A stretch of 34,406 bases of DNA from Actinomycetota bacterium (GCA_005888435.1 VAXO01000029.1:1-34406); one strand, 5' to 3'; shown: positions 15,565-24,281, counted from the first letter of the stretch. Notes: generated from the letters alone by a model not told the origin. Numbers and translations are program-made.

Positions 15565-16563
15565 CTAGGCGAGCTCGGCCATCGCGCGCAGGGCGCCGGC
15601 GTCCGAGGTGCCGACGAGCATCGTGGTCACACCCGCCTCGCGCCAGGCGTCGAGCCGATCGCGGATCCGTTCCGGCGGGCCGACGAGCGCGATCTCGTCG
15701 ATCAGCGCGTCCGGGACCGACGCGATCGCCTCGCGCTGCTTGCCGTCGAGATACAGCGCCTGGATCCGGTCGGCGTCGGCCTCGTACCCGTACCGGCGTA
15801 CGAGTGCGTTGTAGAAGTTCGCGCCGCGCGCACCCATGCCGCCGATGTACAGCGCGAGCAGCGGGCGCAGCACGTCGCGTGCCGCGTCGACGTCGTCGGT
15901 GACGATCACGTGCACGGTCGGCACGATCTCGAAGCCCTCGCGCGGCTCGTACCCGAATGCGTCTCGCGCGCGCTCGGGCGAGAAGAAGATCGGCATCCAG
16001 CCGTCGGCGATCTCGAACGCCAGCCGGACGTTCTTCGGGCTGAGCGCGGCGAGGTAGATCGGGATCGAGTCGCGCAACGGCCGCAGCATCAGCTTCAACG
16101 GCTTGCCGAGACCCGTCGCGTCGGCGCCGGCGTAGGGGATCTCGTACTGATCTCCGTGGAACTCGACCGTCTCACGTCGCAGCGCGGCGCGGACGATCTC
16201 GACGTACTCCCGCGTCTTCGTCAGCGGCTTTCCCCACGGCTGGCCGTGCCAGCCCTCGACGACCTGCGGGCCGGACGTGCCGAGGCCGAGCAGGAAGCGC
16301 CCGCCCGAGAGGAGGTCGAGCGTTGCCGCGGTCATTGCCGTGTTCGCCGGCGTCCGACCTGGGATCTGCATGATCGCGGAGCCGACCTTGATCGTCGACG
16401 TCGTCGCCGCGAGCCACGACAGCACCGTCACTGCGTCCGTGCCCCAAGCCTCGGCGGCCCACGCGGAGTCGTAGCCGAGACGCTCGGCCTCCTGCGCGAG
16501 CCCGATCAGCTCGAGCGGGCTGGTCCCGGGCGGCGCGTACCCCATCGTGAAGCCGAGACGCAC
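15565..16563 (-). CDS. LLM-class F420-dependent oxidoreductase
   Basis: 332-aa TIM-barrel protein of the luciferase-like monooxygenase superfamily, in the style of F420-dependent reductases and dehydrogenases of Actinobacteria. Family blocks: [71 protein letters not shown] and a C-terminal [22 protein letters not shown] use cannot be excluded from sequence. The start is GTG 16563, which has a TAGCAT box only 6 nt upstream, suggesting a leaderless mRNA. It is the first gene of the minus-strand run LLM, M50, LOG, mini-ABM, and diverges from the MDR gene across 17 bp. Confidence 0.87.
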   Translation of the reverse strand: MRLGFTMGYAPPGTSPLELIGLAQEAERLGYDSAWAAEAWGTDAVTVLSWLAATTSTIKVGSAIMQIPGRTPANTAMTAATLDLLSGGRFLLGLGTSGPQVVEGWHGQPWGKPLTKTREYVEIVRAALRRETVEFHGDQYEIPYAGADATGLGKPLKLMLRPLRDSIPIYLAALSPKNVRLAFEIADGWMPIFFSPERARDAFGYEPREGFEIVPTVHVIVTDDVDAARDVLRPLLALYIGGMGARGANFYNALVRRYGYEADADRIQALYLDGKQREAIASVPDALIDEIALVGPPERIRDRLDAWREAGVTTMLVGTSDAGALRAMAELA

Positions 16564-16569
16564 TCTGCG

Positions 16570-16575
16570 ATGCTA
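16570..16575 (-). promoter_or_regulatory. Putative leaderless -10 box of the LLM operon
   Basis: TAGCAT on the minus strand ends 6 nt before the GTG start at 16563. It lies within the 17-bp gap shared with the divergent oxidoreductase gene. No clear -35 was found. Confidence 0.4.
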
Positions 16576-16580
16576 AACGG

Positions 16581-17564
16581 ATGAACCGCCGCGTAACGCT
16601 GGCCGCACGACCGCAGGGCTTTCCGACGGAATCGGACTTCGCGCTCGACGAGGTGGGCGTTCCCGGGCCGGGCAGCGGCGAAGTGCTGGTCCGGGTGCGG
16701 TACGCGTCGATCGACCCGTACCAGCGCGGGCGCATGAGCGAGGCGCGTTCGTACGCGCAGCCGCTCGAGATCGGTGACGTGATCACCTCGCAGAGCGTCG
16801 GGGAGGTCGTCGAGAGCAGCGACGCTCGCTTTACGCCGGGGGAGCTCGTCGTCGGGCAACTCGGTTGGCAGGAGTACGCGCTCGCGCGCGGCGGTTCGCT
16901 GCGGCGCCTGCCGCCGGGCCTGGAGCCGCCGACGCTGGCGTTGCACGTCCTCGGGGCAACGGGTTTGACCGCGTACTTCGGACTGTTCGACGTCGGCAGG
17001 CCGCGCGCGGGCGACACAGTCGTTGTGTCAGGCGCGGCGGGCGCGGTTGGCCAGATCGCCGGGCAGCTTGCCAAGCTCGCAGGGTGCCGTATCGTCGGCA
17101 TCGCGGGCGGGCCTGAAAAGGCACGCGACCTGACGGAGCTGTATCGCTACGACGTCGCGATCGACTACAAGAACGAGGACGTCCTCGAGGCGCTGCGCGG
17201 AGAGCACGTCGACATGTACTTCGACAACGTCGGCGGCGGGATCTCGCAGGCGGTGCACCGCCGGCTGAACATCGGCGCACGCGTCGTCATCTGCGGCCAG
17301 GTCTCGCAGTACAACGAGCCGCGGCCGGAGCCGTCGTTCCACCCTGGCCTGCTGATCGTTTTCCGCGCACGGATGGAGGGCTTCCTCATCAACGACTACC
17401 GGCATCGCTTCGACGAGGGCGTCGCGAGGCTGGCTCGGTGGGTGGCAAACGGCGACCTGCGTTGGCAGGAGGATGTGACCGACGGCCTCGAGAATGCGCC
17501 GCGTGGCTTCATAGGCATGCTGAACGGCGCCAACCGTGGCAAGGCGCTTGTGAAGGTCGGCTAG
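16581..17564 (+). CDS. NADP-dependent MDR-family oxidoreductase (PTGR/CurA-like)
   Basis: 327-aa zinc-free medium-chain dehydrogenase/reductase, similar to prostaglandin reductase, leukotriene B4 dehydrogenase and YncB/CurA. These reduce the double bond of alpha,beta-unsaturated carbonyls with NADPH. Seen: VRYASIDPYQRGRM near the N-terminus, the nucleotide loop SGAAGAVGQIAGQLAK (about 151-166) and GGPEKA after strand beta-2, FDNVGGG, and GQVSQYN near 245. The Zn-ligand cysteines of alcohol dehydrogenases are lacking. It is a single gene, divergent from the LLM gene over 17 bp. Its TAG stop shares CTAG with the thioesterase stop on the other strand. Confidence 0.88.
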   Translation: MNRRVTLAARPQGFPTESDFALDEVGVPGPGSGEVLVRVRYASIDPYQRGRMSEARSYAQPLEIGDVITSQSVGEVVESSDARFTPGELVVGQLGWQEYALARGGSLRRLPPGLEPPTLALHVLGATGLTAYFGLFDVGRPRAGDTVVVSGAAGAVGQIAGQLAKLAGCRIVGIAGGPEKARDLTELYRYDVAIDYKNEDVLEALRGEHVDMYFDNVGGGISQAVHRRLNIGARVVICGQVSQYNEPRPEPSFHPGLLIVFRARMEGFLINDYRHRFDEGVARLARWVANGDLRWQEDVTDGLENAPRGFIGMLNGANRGKALVKVG

Positions 17565-17983
17565 CGCTCGGGCAGCAGAACCTGCGTGCAGCGGGCGCTC
17601 GCAAGGTGGTTGCCGTCGCCGTCGTGCAGTTCCGCTGCGCAGAACACCATTCGCTTCGTGCGATGGACGACACGGCCCGTCGCGCGCAGCGTGCCCGGCC
17701 GCGTCGGGCGCAGGAACTCCGCGTGCAGGTCCGCGGTCAGAAACGTCTCGCCGCGGTCGAGCAGCGAGTGGCACGCACCGCCCATCGCCGTGTCGAGCAA
17801 CGTCGTCACGAGGCCGCCGTGGACGATCGGCCCGGACGAGCCCTGGAAGCAATACTCGACCGGCGCGTCCCACTCGATCACGGCTTCGCCGTCACCGTGT
17901 TCCACGCTGCGGTAGCCGAGCGTGATCCAGACGTGCGGAGCCGTGAGCTCCGCGCCGCCCCAGCCGGGCCGCCGCTCAGGCAA
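17561..17983 (-). CDS. Hotdog-fold acyl-CoA thioesterase (PaaI-like)
   Basis: About 140-aa thioesterase that cleaves acyl-CoA to free acid and CoA. The hotdog signature GPIVHGGLVTTLLDTAMGGA gives the active-site loop and helix. FLTADLHAEFLRPTRPGTL and VFCAAELHDGDGNHLASA form the later strands, as in PaaI/YbgC-like proteins. The start is not certain: TTG 17983 gives 140 aa and an 8-bp overlap with the CoA ligase, while the open frame extends back to GTG 18055 with Arg/Ser-rich residues that look like shadow. It is the last gene of the seven-gene acyl-CoA operon. It may recycle stalled CoA intermediates. Confidence 0.82.
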   Translation of the reverse strand: MPERRPGWGGAELTAPHVWITLGYRSVEHGDGEAVIEWDAPVEYCFQGSSGPIVHGGLVTTLLDTAMGGACHSLLDRGETFLTADLHAEFLRPTRPGTLRATGRVVHRTKRMVFCAAELHDGDGNHLASARCTQVLLPER

Positions 17984-19574
17984 CCGGTTGCGCTGAGAAC
18001 TGCTCGCGAAGCGCCGTCTTCTTGAACTTGCCGACGGCCGTCTTCGGGATCTCACTGACGAAGACGACGTGGTCCGGGAGCCACCACTTCGCGAAGTGGG
18101 GCGCGATGAACTCGCGCAGCTGCTCGGGCGTCGCGGTCGCGCCCTGCTTTACGACCACGACGGCCAGCGGCCGCTCCTGCCACTTCTCGTCTGGAACCGC
18201 AATCACGGCCGCCTCGGCGACGGCGGGATGGGCCATCAGCGCGTTCTCGAGGTCGACCGACGAAATCCATTCGCCGCCGGACTTGATCACGTCCTTGGAC
18301 CGGTCCTTGATCTGGATGTGCCCCTGCGGGTCGAACGAGACGATGTCGCCGGTCCGGAACCAGCCGTCCTCGGTCCACCGCCCGGACGTCCCGGGGGTGT
18401 CGTAGTACGCACCGGCTACCCACGGGCCGCGCACCTCGAGCTCGGCCATCGTCTCGCCGTCATGCGGGATCTCGTTCCCATCGGCGCCGCGCGCGCGTAG
18501 CTCGACGAGCGGCAGCGGGACGCCTTGCATGGCGATGTAGTCGTACTGCGTGTCGCGATCCGCCTGTGCGAGCTCGCCCGGCAGCGACGCCATCGACGCG
18601 ACCGGCGACGTCTCCGTCATGCCCCACCCGTGGCAGACGCGGAGGCCGTGCCGCTCCTGGAAGCCGGCGATCATCGAGCGCGGCGCGGCGGAGCCGCCGA
18701 CGAGCATGCCCTTCATCGCGGACAGGTCCCACCTCTTCGGCTCGGCGTCGAGGAGCTGCAGGATCCCGAGCCAGATCGTCGGCACCCCGGCGGTCCAGGT
18801 GACGCGTTCCTGAACGAAGTCGTCGAGAAGGCTCTCGGCGTCGAGATGCGGGCCCGGGAAGACCTGCTTGGCGCCTTGCATTGCCGCGACGTACGGATAG
18901 CCCCAGGCGTTCGCATGGAACATCGGAACCACCGGCAGGATCACGTCTTGCTCGGAGAGACCCAGCCCAAGCGGGTTGGCGGCGGCGACACCGAGCGTGT
19001 GGAGCATCGTCGAGCGGTGCGTGTACACGACGCCCTTGGGGAGCCCAGTGGTGCCGCTCGTGTAGCACATTGCCGCAGCTTCGTTCTCCTCGAGCCCGGG
19101 ATCGCGCCACTCGCCTTCATCCGCCGATGCGAGCAGCTCCTCGTACGACTCCTCGACAACGAACACGTGCTCGACCTTTGTGCGCGGCAGGAACTGCTCG
19201 ACGAGCGGCATCAGGCTCGCGTCGACAATCAACGCACGGTCGCCGGCGTTGAGCGCGATGTAGCCAATGTCGTTCGGGTGAAGCCGCAGGTTGAGCGTGT
19301 GCAGGACGAAGCCTGCGCACGGAATCCCGAAGTACGCCTCGAGGTGCTGGTAGTGATTCCAGCAGAGGGTGCCGACACGGTCGCCTCGCTCGAGCCCGAG
19401 CTTCTGGAGCGCGGCAGCGAGCTGCTTTGCGCGCCGCGTCATGTCGGCGTACGTGTAGCGGTGGAACGACTTGTCGGGAAGGCGCGTCACGACCTCCTTC
19501 CCGCCGAAGTACTGCTCGGCGCGCCGGAGAATGGTCGGCAAGGTCAGCTGGTAGTCCATCATCAAGCCGTCCAT
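17976..19574 (-). CDS. Acyl-CoA synthetase (AMP-dependent, FadD/AlkK-like)
   Basis: 532-aa enzyme that activates a carboxylic acid to its CoA thioester through an acyl-adenylate. The P-loop YTSGTTGLPKG is at 171-181. GWGMTETSPV (A5) and WFRTGDIVSFDPQGHIQIKDRSKDVIKSGGEWIS (A7-A8 region) follow, and the catalytic Lys is in IPKTAVGKFKKTALR near the end. Length and motifs fit medium/long-chain fatty acyl-CoA ligases (AlkK type). ATG 19574 is set by a strong AAGGAGG site at 19579-19585, the best Shine-Dalgarno in this operon; the frame upstream is shadow of the SDR and dehydrogenase genes. It lies 11 bp after the SDR stop. Confidence 0.93.
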   Translation of the reverse strand: MDGLMMDYQLTLPTILRRAEQYFGGKEVVTRLPDKSFHRYTYADMTRRAKQLAAALQKLGLERGDRVGTLCWNHYQHLEAYFGIPCAGFVLHTLNLRLHPNDIGYIALNAGDRALIVDASLMPLVEQFLPRTKVEHVFVVEESYEELLASADEGEWRDPGLEENEAAAMCYTSGTTGLPKGVVYTHRSTMLHTLGVAAANPLGLGLSEQDVILPVVPMFHANAWGYPYVAAMQGAKQVFPGPHLDAESLLDDFVQERVTWTAGVPTIWLGILQLLDAEPKRWDLSAMKGMLVGGSAAPRSMIAGFQERHGLRVCHGWGMTETSPVASMASLPGELAQADRDTQYDYIAMQGVPLPLVELRARGADGNEIPHDGETMAELEVRGPWVAGAYYDTPGTSGRWTEDGWFRTGDIVSFDPQGHIQIKDRSKDVIKSGGEWISSVDLENALMAHPAVAEAAVIAVPDEKWQERPLAVVVVKQGATATPEQLREFIAPHFAKWWLPDHVVFVSEIPKTAVGKFKKTALREQFSAQPVA

Positions 19575-19585
19575 CGATCCTCCTT

Positions 19586-20386
19586 TTAGCGCAACAAGAC
19601 GCGTTCGTACACGGAGTCGCGGATCCTGTCGGGCAGCCGTTCGACGCCTGCACGGAGCTTTGCGTCGCGGCCGATCAGCTTTCGCGTGCTCGGACGCTCC
19701 TGCGTGAGCGCCTTGTCGACGGCGCGCGCGACGGCCTCCGCCGAGGCGCCGCTCGCCCCGCGCTTGGCCGCGACGCGCCTGAAGGCGGCGATCCGTTCTC
19801 CATACAGCTCGCGCAGGTCCGCAGGCGCGCCGCTCACTAGGGAGTCCGCGACCGCTGCGGATTTCTCCCAGATCGGCGTCCGGATCGTGCCCGGCTCGAC
19901 GAGGGAGACGGCGATGCCGAACGGCCGCAGCTCGATCCGCAACGCGTCGGCGATCGCCTCGAGCGCATGCTTGGATGCCGCGTACGCGCCAAGGAAGGGC
20001 AGCGCGCTCTTTCCTGCGATCGAGCCGACGAAGACGATGCGCCCTCGCGTGCGCCGCAGGTGCGGGAGGAATGCCTGGGTCACGGCCACCTGCCCGATGA
20101 CGTTGACCTCGAGCTGGCGGCGTAGCTCGTCGAGCGGGATGAACTCGAGCGGCATCGCGATCGCGATGCCGGCGTTGTTGACGAGAGCGTCGAGCTGCTC
20201 GATCCCATTCGCCGCGGCGCGAATCTGACTTTCGTCGGTGACGTCGAGCAGGATCTCCTCGGCGCCGCGAGGCGCGTCGCCTGCGCGTCGGACGCCGGCG
20301 AAGACGCGCCAGCCCGCGGAGATGAGCCGCGAGGCGCACGCTGCGCCGATTCCCGACGACGCGCCCGTGACGAGCGCTGTGCGCAT
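19586..20386 (-). CDS. Short-chain dehydrogenase/reductase
   Basis: 266-aa classical SDR. The cofactor loop TGASSGIG is at 8-15, NNAG near 86-89, the catalytic Ser is in FVGSIAGKSALPFLG, and Tyr-Lys is in YAASKHALEAIADALR, followed by VEPGTIRTPIW. An Arg in the beta-2 region (VRRAG) favours NADP(H). The C-terminal tail (residues 200-266) is typical of oxidoreductases that cap a hydrophobic substrate. ATG 20386 overlaps the stop of the short acyl-CoA dehydrogenase by one base (TGATG). Within the operon it could oxidise a hydroxyl or reduce a ketone on an acyl chain; the substrate is not known. Confidence 0.9.
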   Translation of the reverse strand: MRTALVTGASSGIGAACASRLISAGWRVFAGVRRAGDAPRGAEEILLDVTDESQIRAAANGIEQLDALVNNAGIAIAMPLEFIPLDELRRQLEVNVIGQVAVTQAFLPHLRRTRGRIVFVGSIAGKSALPFLGAYAASKHALEAIADALRIELRPFGIAVSLVEPGTIRTPIWEKSAAVADSLVSGAPADLRELYGERIAAFRRVAAKRGASGASAEAVARAVDKALTQERPSTRKLIGRDAKLRAGVERLPDRIRDSVYERVLLR

Positions 20387-20994
20387 CAGTCGAGGAGCCA
20401 GGCGGCGATCTTCGCCCGCTGCTCGCGCCCGTAGCCGCCGTGCGCCTGAATCCAGAGTGCCCGCTTGTAATACGTGTGCAGCGGGTGCTCCCAGGTGAAT
20501 CCGATGCCGCCGAGCACCTGGATCGCCCGCTCGCAGGCGGCGACTGCCGCGTCGCCGGCGTAGCTCTTGGCGGCGGCGACGGCGACCGGTGCTTCTTCGT
20601 CGTTCTCGGCCACGCACCACGCTGCCCAGTACGCGAGCGAGCGCGCGAGCTCACCTTCGACGTAGGTGTTCGCGAGCGGATGCGACACCGCCTGGTACAC
20701 GCCGATTGTGCGCCCGAACTGCTCGCGCGTCTTCGCGTGCTCGACCGCGAACTCCAGTGCGCGCTGCGCGATGCCGGCCGCCTCGAGCGCGAGCGCCGCG
20801 AGACGTTCGTTTTCTGGCGCGTCGTCGTCGAAGAACTCCTCGCCACGGTTCGCACGGCCCGCCTCTTCGAAGAGCACCGCGCGGTCGAGAAAGCCCAGCT
20901 CCGCAAGCTCATCGCGGCCCCAGCCTCCGTTCGCGAGCACGTCGCGCGCCTCGCGGCGCAGCAGCTCTTGGTCCTCGGTGAACGCGAACTGCAC
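20386..20994 (-). CDS. Short acyl-CoA dehydrogenase-like protein lacking the middle domain
   Basis: 202-aa acyl-CoA dehydrogenase homologue. The first 40 residues (MQFAFTEDQELLRREARDVL) match the usual N-terminal helix. The sequence then jumps, at about residue 45-75, to the C-terminal four-helix domain (EHAKTREQFGRTIGVYQAVSH, AIQVLGGIGFTWEHPLHTYYKRAL). The central beta-barrel that holds FAD and acyl-CoA, some 120 or more residues, is absent. The catalytic Glu position of the usual YEGT motif is also missing. It starts with GTG, overlaps the full-length enzyme gene by one base (TAGTG) and is coupled to it. Heteromeric FadE pairs are known in mycobacterial steroid breakdown, so a structural partner is plausible. 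A decayed enzyme kept for another reason is the alternative. Confidence 0.82.
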   Translation of the reverse strand: MQFAFTEDQELLRREARDVLANGGWGRDELAELGFLDRAVLFEEAGRANRGEEFFDDDAPENERLAALALEAAGIAQRALEFAVEHAKTREQFGRTIGVYQAVSHPLANTYVEGELARSLAYWAAWCVAENDEEAPVAVAAAKSYAGDAAVAACERAIQVLGGIGFTWEHPLHTYYKRALWIQAHGGYGREQRAKIAAWLLD

Positions 20995-22088
20995 TAGCGG
21001 CTCCTAGGAAGCCCGAGCACGCGCTCGGAGATGATGTTGCGCAGGATCTCGCTCGTCCCCGCTTCGATCGTGTTGCCGCGGCTGCGCAGCTGCTGGTAGC
21101 CCCAGTAGCCGTCGTCCTCGCCGCCGAGGATCTCCAGCGCGAGCTTCGTCAGCCGCTGGTTCTGCTCCGACCAGAAGAGCTTCGAGCCGGAGCCTTCGGG
21201 CCCCGGAATGCCGGTCTGCATCAGCGTCGTCAGCGAGCGGTAGTTCGTGAGCTTCAGAGCCTGCAGCTCGACCCACTCCTGTGCAACTCGATCGCGGATG
21301 ATCGGGTCGTCGGCCCCGCGCTCCTTCGCCAGGGCGATCAGCCGTTGCACCTGTGCGTCCAGCACGCCTGTCAGCGCGAATCCGAGCGTCCCGCGCTCGT
21401 GCAGCAGCGTCGTCATCGCGACCTGCCAACCGCCGCCGATCTCGCCGAGGAGGTTCTCCTCCGGAACCTCGACTTCCGTGAAGAAGATCTCGTTGAACTC
21501 CGCTTCGCCTGTGATCTGCCGCAGCGGCCGCACCTCGACACCGGGCGCGTGCATGTCGACGATCACATAGGTCAGGCCGGCGTGGCGCTCCGACTGCGGA
21601 TCGCTGCGGCCGACGAGGATGCAGAAGTGGGCGAGGTGCGCGACCGACGACCAGACCTTCTGTCCGTTGACGAGGAAGCCGCCGTCGCGCGGCTCGACGC
21701 GCGTCCGCACGGCGGAGAGGTCCGACCCCGCGCCCGGCTCGGAGAAACCCTGGCACCAGATCTCCTCCGCCGACAGCATCTTCGGCAGGTAGCGCCGTTT
21801 CTGCTCCTCGCTGCCGTGCACCATGATCGTCGGTCCGGCCATCCCGAGCGCGATCACGTTCATGTGGTTCGGCGCGCCGGCCTTCGCGAACTCCTCGAGC
21901 GCGATTGCCTGGTGGCTGTACGGCGCGCCGCGCCCGCCGTACTCCTGCGGCCAGGTCAGCCCGGCGAAGCCGGCGTCATAGATCTTGCGGCTCCACTCGG
22001 GGCCCGGCTCAGCCGGCAGGTTGTCGGCGAGCCACGCGCGGACCTGTTCGCGGAAGGCGGCCTCGTCCGGGCTGTCGCGCAGGTCCAC
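20994..22088 (-). CDS. Acyl-CoA dehydrogenase (full length)
   Basis: 364-aa flavoenzyme that introduces the alpha-beta double bond in an acyl-CoA. N-terminal helical domain, then GFSEPGAGSDLSAVRTR in the FAD-binding barrel (about 115-131) and VNGQKVWSSVAHLAHFCILV. The C-terminal ILGGEDDGYWGYQQLRSRGNTIEAGTSEI has Glu342 at the catalytic position. The LTWPQEYGGRG and GTSEILRNIISERVLGLP blocks resemble FadE enzymes of actinobacterial sterol and cholate catabolism. The next gene, translationally coupled by TAGTG, is a domain-deleted homologue, suggesting an alpha-beta complex. It starts 7 bp after the alcohol dehydrogenase stop. Confidence 0.92.
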   Translation of the reverse strand: MDLRDSPDEAAFREQVRAWLADNLPAEPGPEWSRKIYDAGFAGLTWPQEYGGRGAPYSHQAIALEEFAKAGAPNHMNVIALGMAGPTIMVHGSEEQKRRYLPKMLSAEEIWCQGFSEPGAGSDLSAVRTRVEPRDGGFLVNGQKVWSSVAHLAHFCILVGRSDPQSERHAGLTYVIVDMHAPGVEVRPLRQITGEAEFNEIFFTEVEVPEENLLGEIGGGWQVAMTTLLHERGTLGFALTGVLDAQVQRLIALAKERGADDPIIRDRVAQEWVELQALKLTNYRSLTTLMQTGIPGPEGSGSKLFWSEQNQRLTKLALEILGGEDDGYWGYQQLRSRGNTIEAGTSEILRNIISERVLGLPRSR

Positions 22089-22095
22089 GACGGAA

Positions 22096-23127
22096 TTACA
22101 GCACGATCACGGAGCGAACCAGATCCGGCGATGACCGCAGCTCGTCGAGTGCCCGCGGGGCGTCTTCGAGGGTCAGACGGCGCGTCACCATCGAAGCGAG
22201 ATCGAGCTTCCCGTCGAGGGCCCACTGCGCGAGCCGCGGGAAGTCCTCATGCGGCAGGTGGTCGCCGCCGTGCGACGTGCGCACGGTCACACGCTTCGCG
22301 AAGAGCCGCGGCAGGTCGAGCTCGGCCTTCTCGCCCGCCGGAGACAGGCCGATCAGGACGGCGGTGCCGCCGCCGCGTAGGAGCCGCAGCGCGAGCTCGA
22401 ACGTCGCGCGGCGCCCGACGACGTCGAACGCAAAGTCGACGGGCCCTTCGCCGACGGCGGTCGCGCCGAACCGCAGCGCCTGCTCCTGCTTCCGCTCGTC
22501 GAGGTCGATCGCCCGAATCTCAGCTGCCCCGGCGATTCTCGCGCCCTGGACGACCGACAGGCCGACCGCGCCGCACCCGATGACGGCCACGCTCGCACCC
22601 GGCGGAACACGTGCGGTCTCGAGCACCGACATCACGCCGGTTGCGACGGCGCACCCGATCAGGCACGCCTGCTCGAGCGGAAGCTCGTCGGGGACCTTCA
22701 CCGCGGCGACCGCCGGGACGACGGTGCGCGTCGCAAACGTCCCCGTACGCAGGACCGGCGTCAGGACGCTGCCGTCCGTGCGATGCAGGCGTCCGTATGC
22801 GGCCGGCGGCCGCTTGCACTGTCTCGGCAGCCCGCGCGCGCATTGCTCGCACTCGCCGCACGCCGTGTGCCACCCGAGCAGGACGCGGTCGCCGACGCTG
22901 AGCCCGTCGACGTCCGGGCCGATCGCCTCGATCGTTCCGGCGCCTTCGTGGCCGAGCAGGACCGGCAGCGCATGCCCCCAGCCGTCCTCCTCGACTACAT
23001 GGAGATCGGTGTGGCAGACGCCGCTCGCCTCGATGCGCACCGCGAGCTCTCCAGGCTTGGGCTGGTCGACGACGATCTGCTCGAGCGCGACAGCGCCCGG
23101 TGCGCTCAGGACGACGCCGCGATCCAC
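22096..23127 (-). CDS. Zinc-dependent alcohol dehydrogenase
   Basis: 343-aa medium-chain Zn alcohol dehydrogenase. Catalytic Zn ligands: Cys38 in GVCHTDLHV, His60-Glu61 in GHEGAG, and Cys159 in IGCAVATG. Structural zinc is held by Cys90, Cys93, Cys96 and Cys104 (CGECEQC, then RQC). The Rossmann loop is VIGCGAVGLSVVQGA, and an Asp in AIDLDERK favours NAD. The layout resembles class III and mycothiol-dependent formaldehyde dehydrogenases. GTG 23127 is the start that gives the family N-terminus; it overlaps the 3' end of the FMN oxidase gene by 22 bp. The longer open frame upstream is shadow. Probable role: oxidation of an alcohol or hydroxyacyl intermediate. Confidence 0.9.
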   Translation of the reverse strand: MDRGVVLSAPGAVALEQIVVDQPKPGELAVRIEASGVCHTDLHVVEEDGWGHALPVLLGHEGAGTIEAIGPDVDGLSVGDRVLLGWHTACGECEQCARGLPRQCKRPPAAYGRLHRTDGSVLTPVLRTGTFATRTVVPAVAAVKVPDELPLEQACLIGCAVATGVMSVLETARVPPGASVAVIGCGAVGLSVVQGARIAGAAEIRAIDLDERKQEQALRFGATAVGEGPVDFAFDVVGRRATFELALRLLRGGGTAVLIGLSPAGEKAELDLPRLFAKRVTVRTSHGGDHLPHEDFPRLAQWALDGKLDLASMVTRRLTLEDAPRALDELRSSPDLVRSVIVL

Positions 23128-24281
23128 GACGAGTCGAGCTCGTTGACCGAGCGCGCGCCCATTAGCGCAAGGGTCAAATCGGTCTCCGCCGCCAGCTGCT
23201 GGATCAGCGCCGAGACGCCGTCCGCCCCCCCGACCGCGAGCGCGTAGACGTACGGGCGGCCGACGAGCACGGCGTCCGCGCCGAGCGCGAGCGCCTTGAT
23301 CACGTCGGCGCCACCACGAATCCCGCCGTCCATCAGCACGGTCGCCTCGGGGCCGACGGCCGCGCGTACCTCCTCGAGCGCGTCCAGGGAAGCGACCGCG
23401 CCGTCGACCTGTCGGCCGCCGTGGTTCGAGACGACGATCCCGTCCACGCCGGCCGCGAGCGCGCGGACGGCGTCCTCGCCCGTGAGCACCCCCTTGACCA
23501 GAATGGGCAGCTTCGTGAGCTCGCGCAGGTGTGCGAGGTCGTCCCACTGCAGCGCGAGGTTCGGGAACATCGAGAGCATCGTCCCGGCCGCGACGAGCGG
23601 GTCCTGCTCAGGCGGAACCGGCAGCAGCTCGCGGAAGACCGGATCGCTCGTGAACTGCGCGATGCCCTCACCGTCGCGAAACGGCAGGTATGCGTTTCGA
23701 AGGTCGCGGGGGCGCCAGCCGAGGATGAGCGTGTCGAGCGTGACGACGATGGCCCCGTATCCGGCCGCCGCCGCGCGCCGCACGAGGCTCGCGACCACGT
23801 CGCGGTTGCTGACCCAGTAGAGCTGGAACCAGCGCGGCGCGTCGCCCATCGCCTCGGCGATCTCCTCGATCGAGTGTGACGCGGCGGTGGAGAGGATGAA
23901 CGGCACGTGTGCCGCCGCCGCTGCCCGCGCCGGTGCCAGCTCACCGTCGGGGTGCGCAATGCTGAGCACGCCGACCGGCGCGAGGAAGAAGGGGAACGGC
24001 GACTCTGTGCCGAGCACGTCGACGTGGAGCTCGCGCTCGGTGTGCGCGCCGAGCATGCGAGGGCGCAGGCGGCGGCGCTCGAACGCTTCGCGGTTCGCGC
24101 GCAGCGTCGACTCCGCGCCCGCCGCGCCCGCGATGTAGCCGAGTGGTCCCGCAGCGAGCTTCTCGCCGGCACGCGCCTCCCAGTCGTCAGCGCCGACGGG
24201 CCACGGCGATTCGCCGCTGATGTAGATCTCGTTCTGAGCCTGTGTGCCGTCGAAACGCATGTCGCGCGCTCGGACGGTCAT
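23106..24281 (-). CDS. FMN-dependent alpha-hydroxy acid oxidase (lactate 2-monooxygenase-like)
   Basis: 391-aa flavoprotein of the glycolate oxidase/L-lactate dehydrogenase family, oxidising an L-2-hydroxyacid to a 2-oxoacid or decarboxylating it. Active-site residues visible: Tyr49 (GYIAGAAG), Tyr155 (FQLYWVS), Lys263 (LVKGVLTGEDA), and His287 and Arg290 in SNHGGRQVDG. FMN phosphate loops are DGGIRGGADV and LVGRPYVYAL. Length and the extended N-terminus resemble lactate 2-monooxygenases rather than the shorter GOX enzymes. It is the first gene of the seven-gene minus-strand operon, with its ATG 17 bp from the divergent livG start. Confidence 0.9.
   Translation of the reverse strand: MTVRARDMRFDGTQAQNEIYISGESPWPVGADDWEARAGEKLAAGPLGYIAGAAGAESTLRANREAFERRRLRPRMLGAHTERELHVDVLGTESPFPFFLAPVGVLSIAHPDGELAPARAAAAAHVPFILSTAASHSIEEIAEAMGDAPRWFQLYWVSNRDVVASLVRRAAAAGYGAIVVTLDTLILGWRPRDLRNAYLPFRDGEGIAQFTSDPVFRELLPVPPEQDPLVAAGTMLSMFPNLALQWDDLAHLRELTKLPILVKGVLTGEDAVRALAAGVDGIVVSNHGGRQVDGAVASLDALEEVRAAVGPEATVLMDGGIRGGADVIKALALGADAVLVGRPYVYALAVGGADGVSALIQQLAAETDLTLALMGARSVNELDSSWIAASS

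Noticed and set aside
17984-18055. 24-residue N-terminal extension of the thioesterase (GTG 18055)
   Set aside because: Arg/Ser-rich residues inside the CoA ligase coding region with no homology to the hotdog fold; kept only as an alternative.
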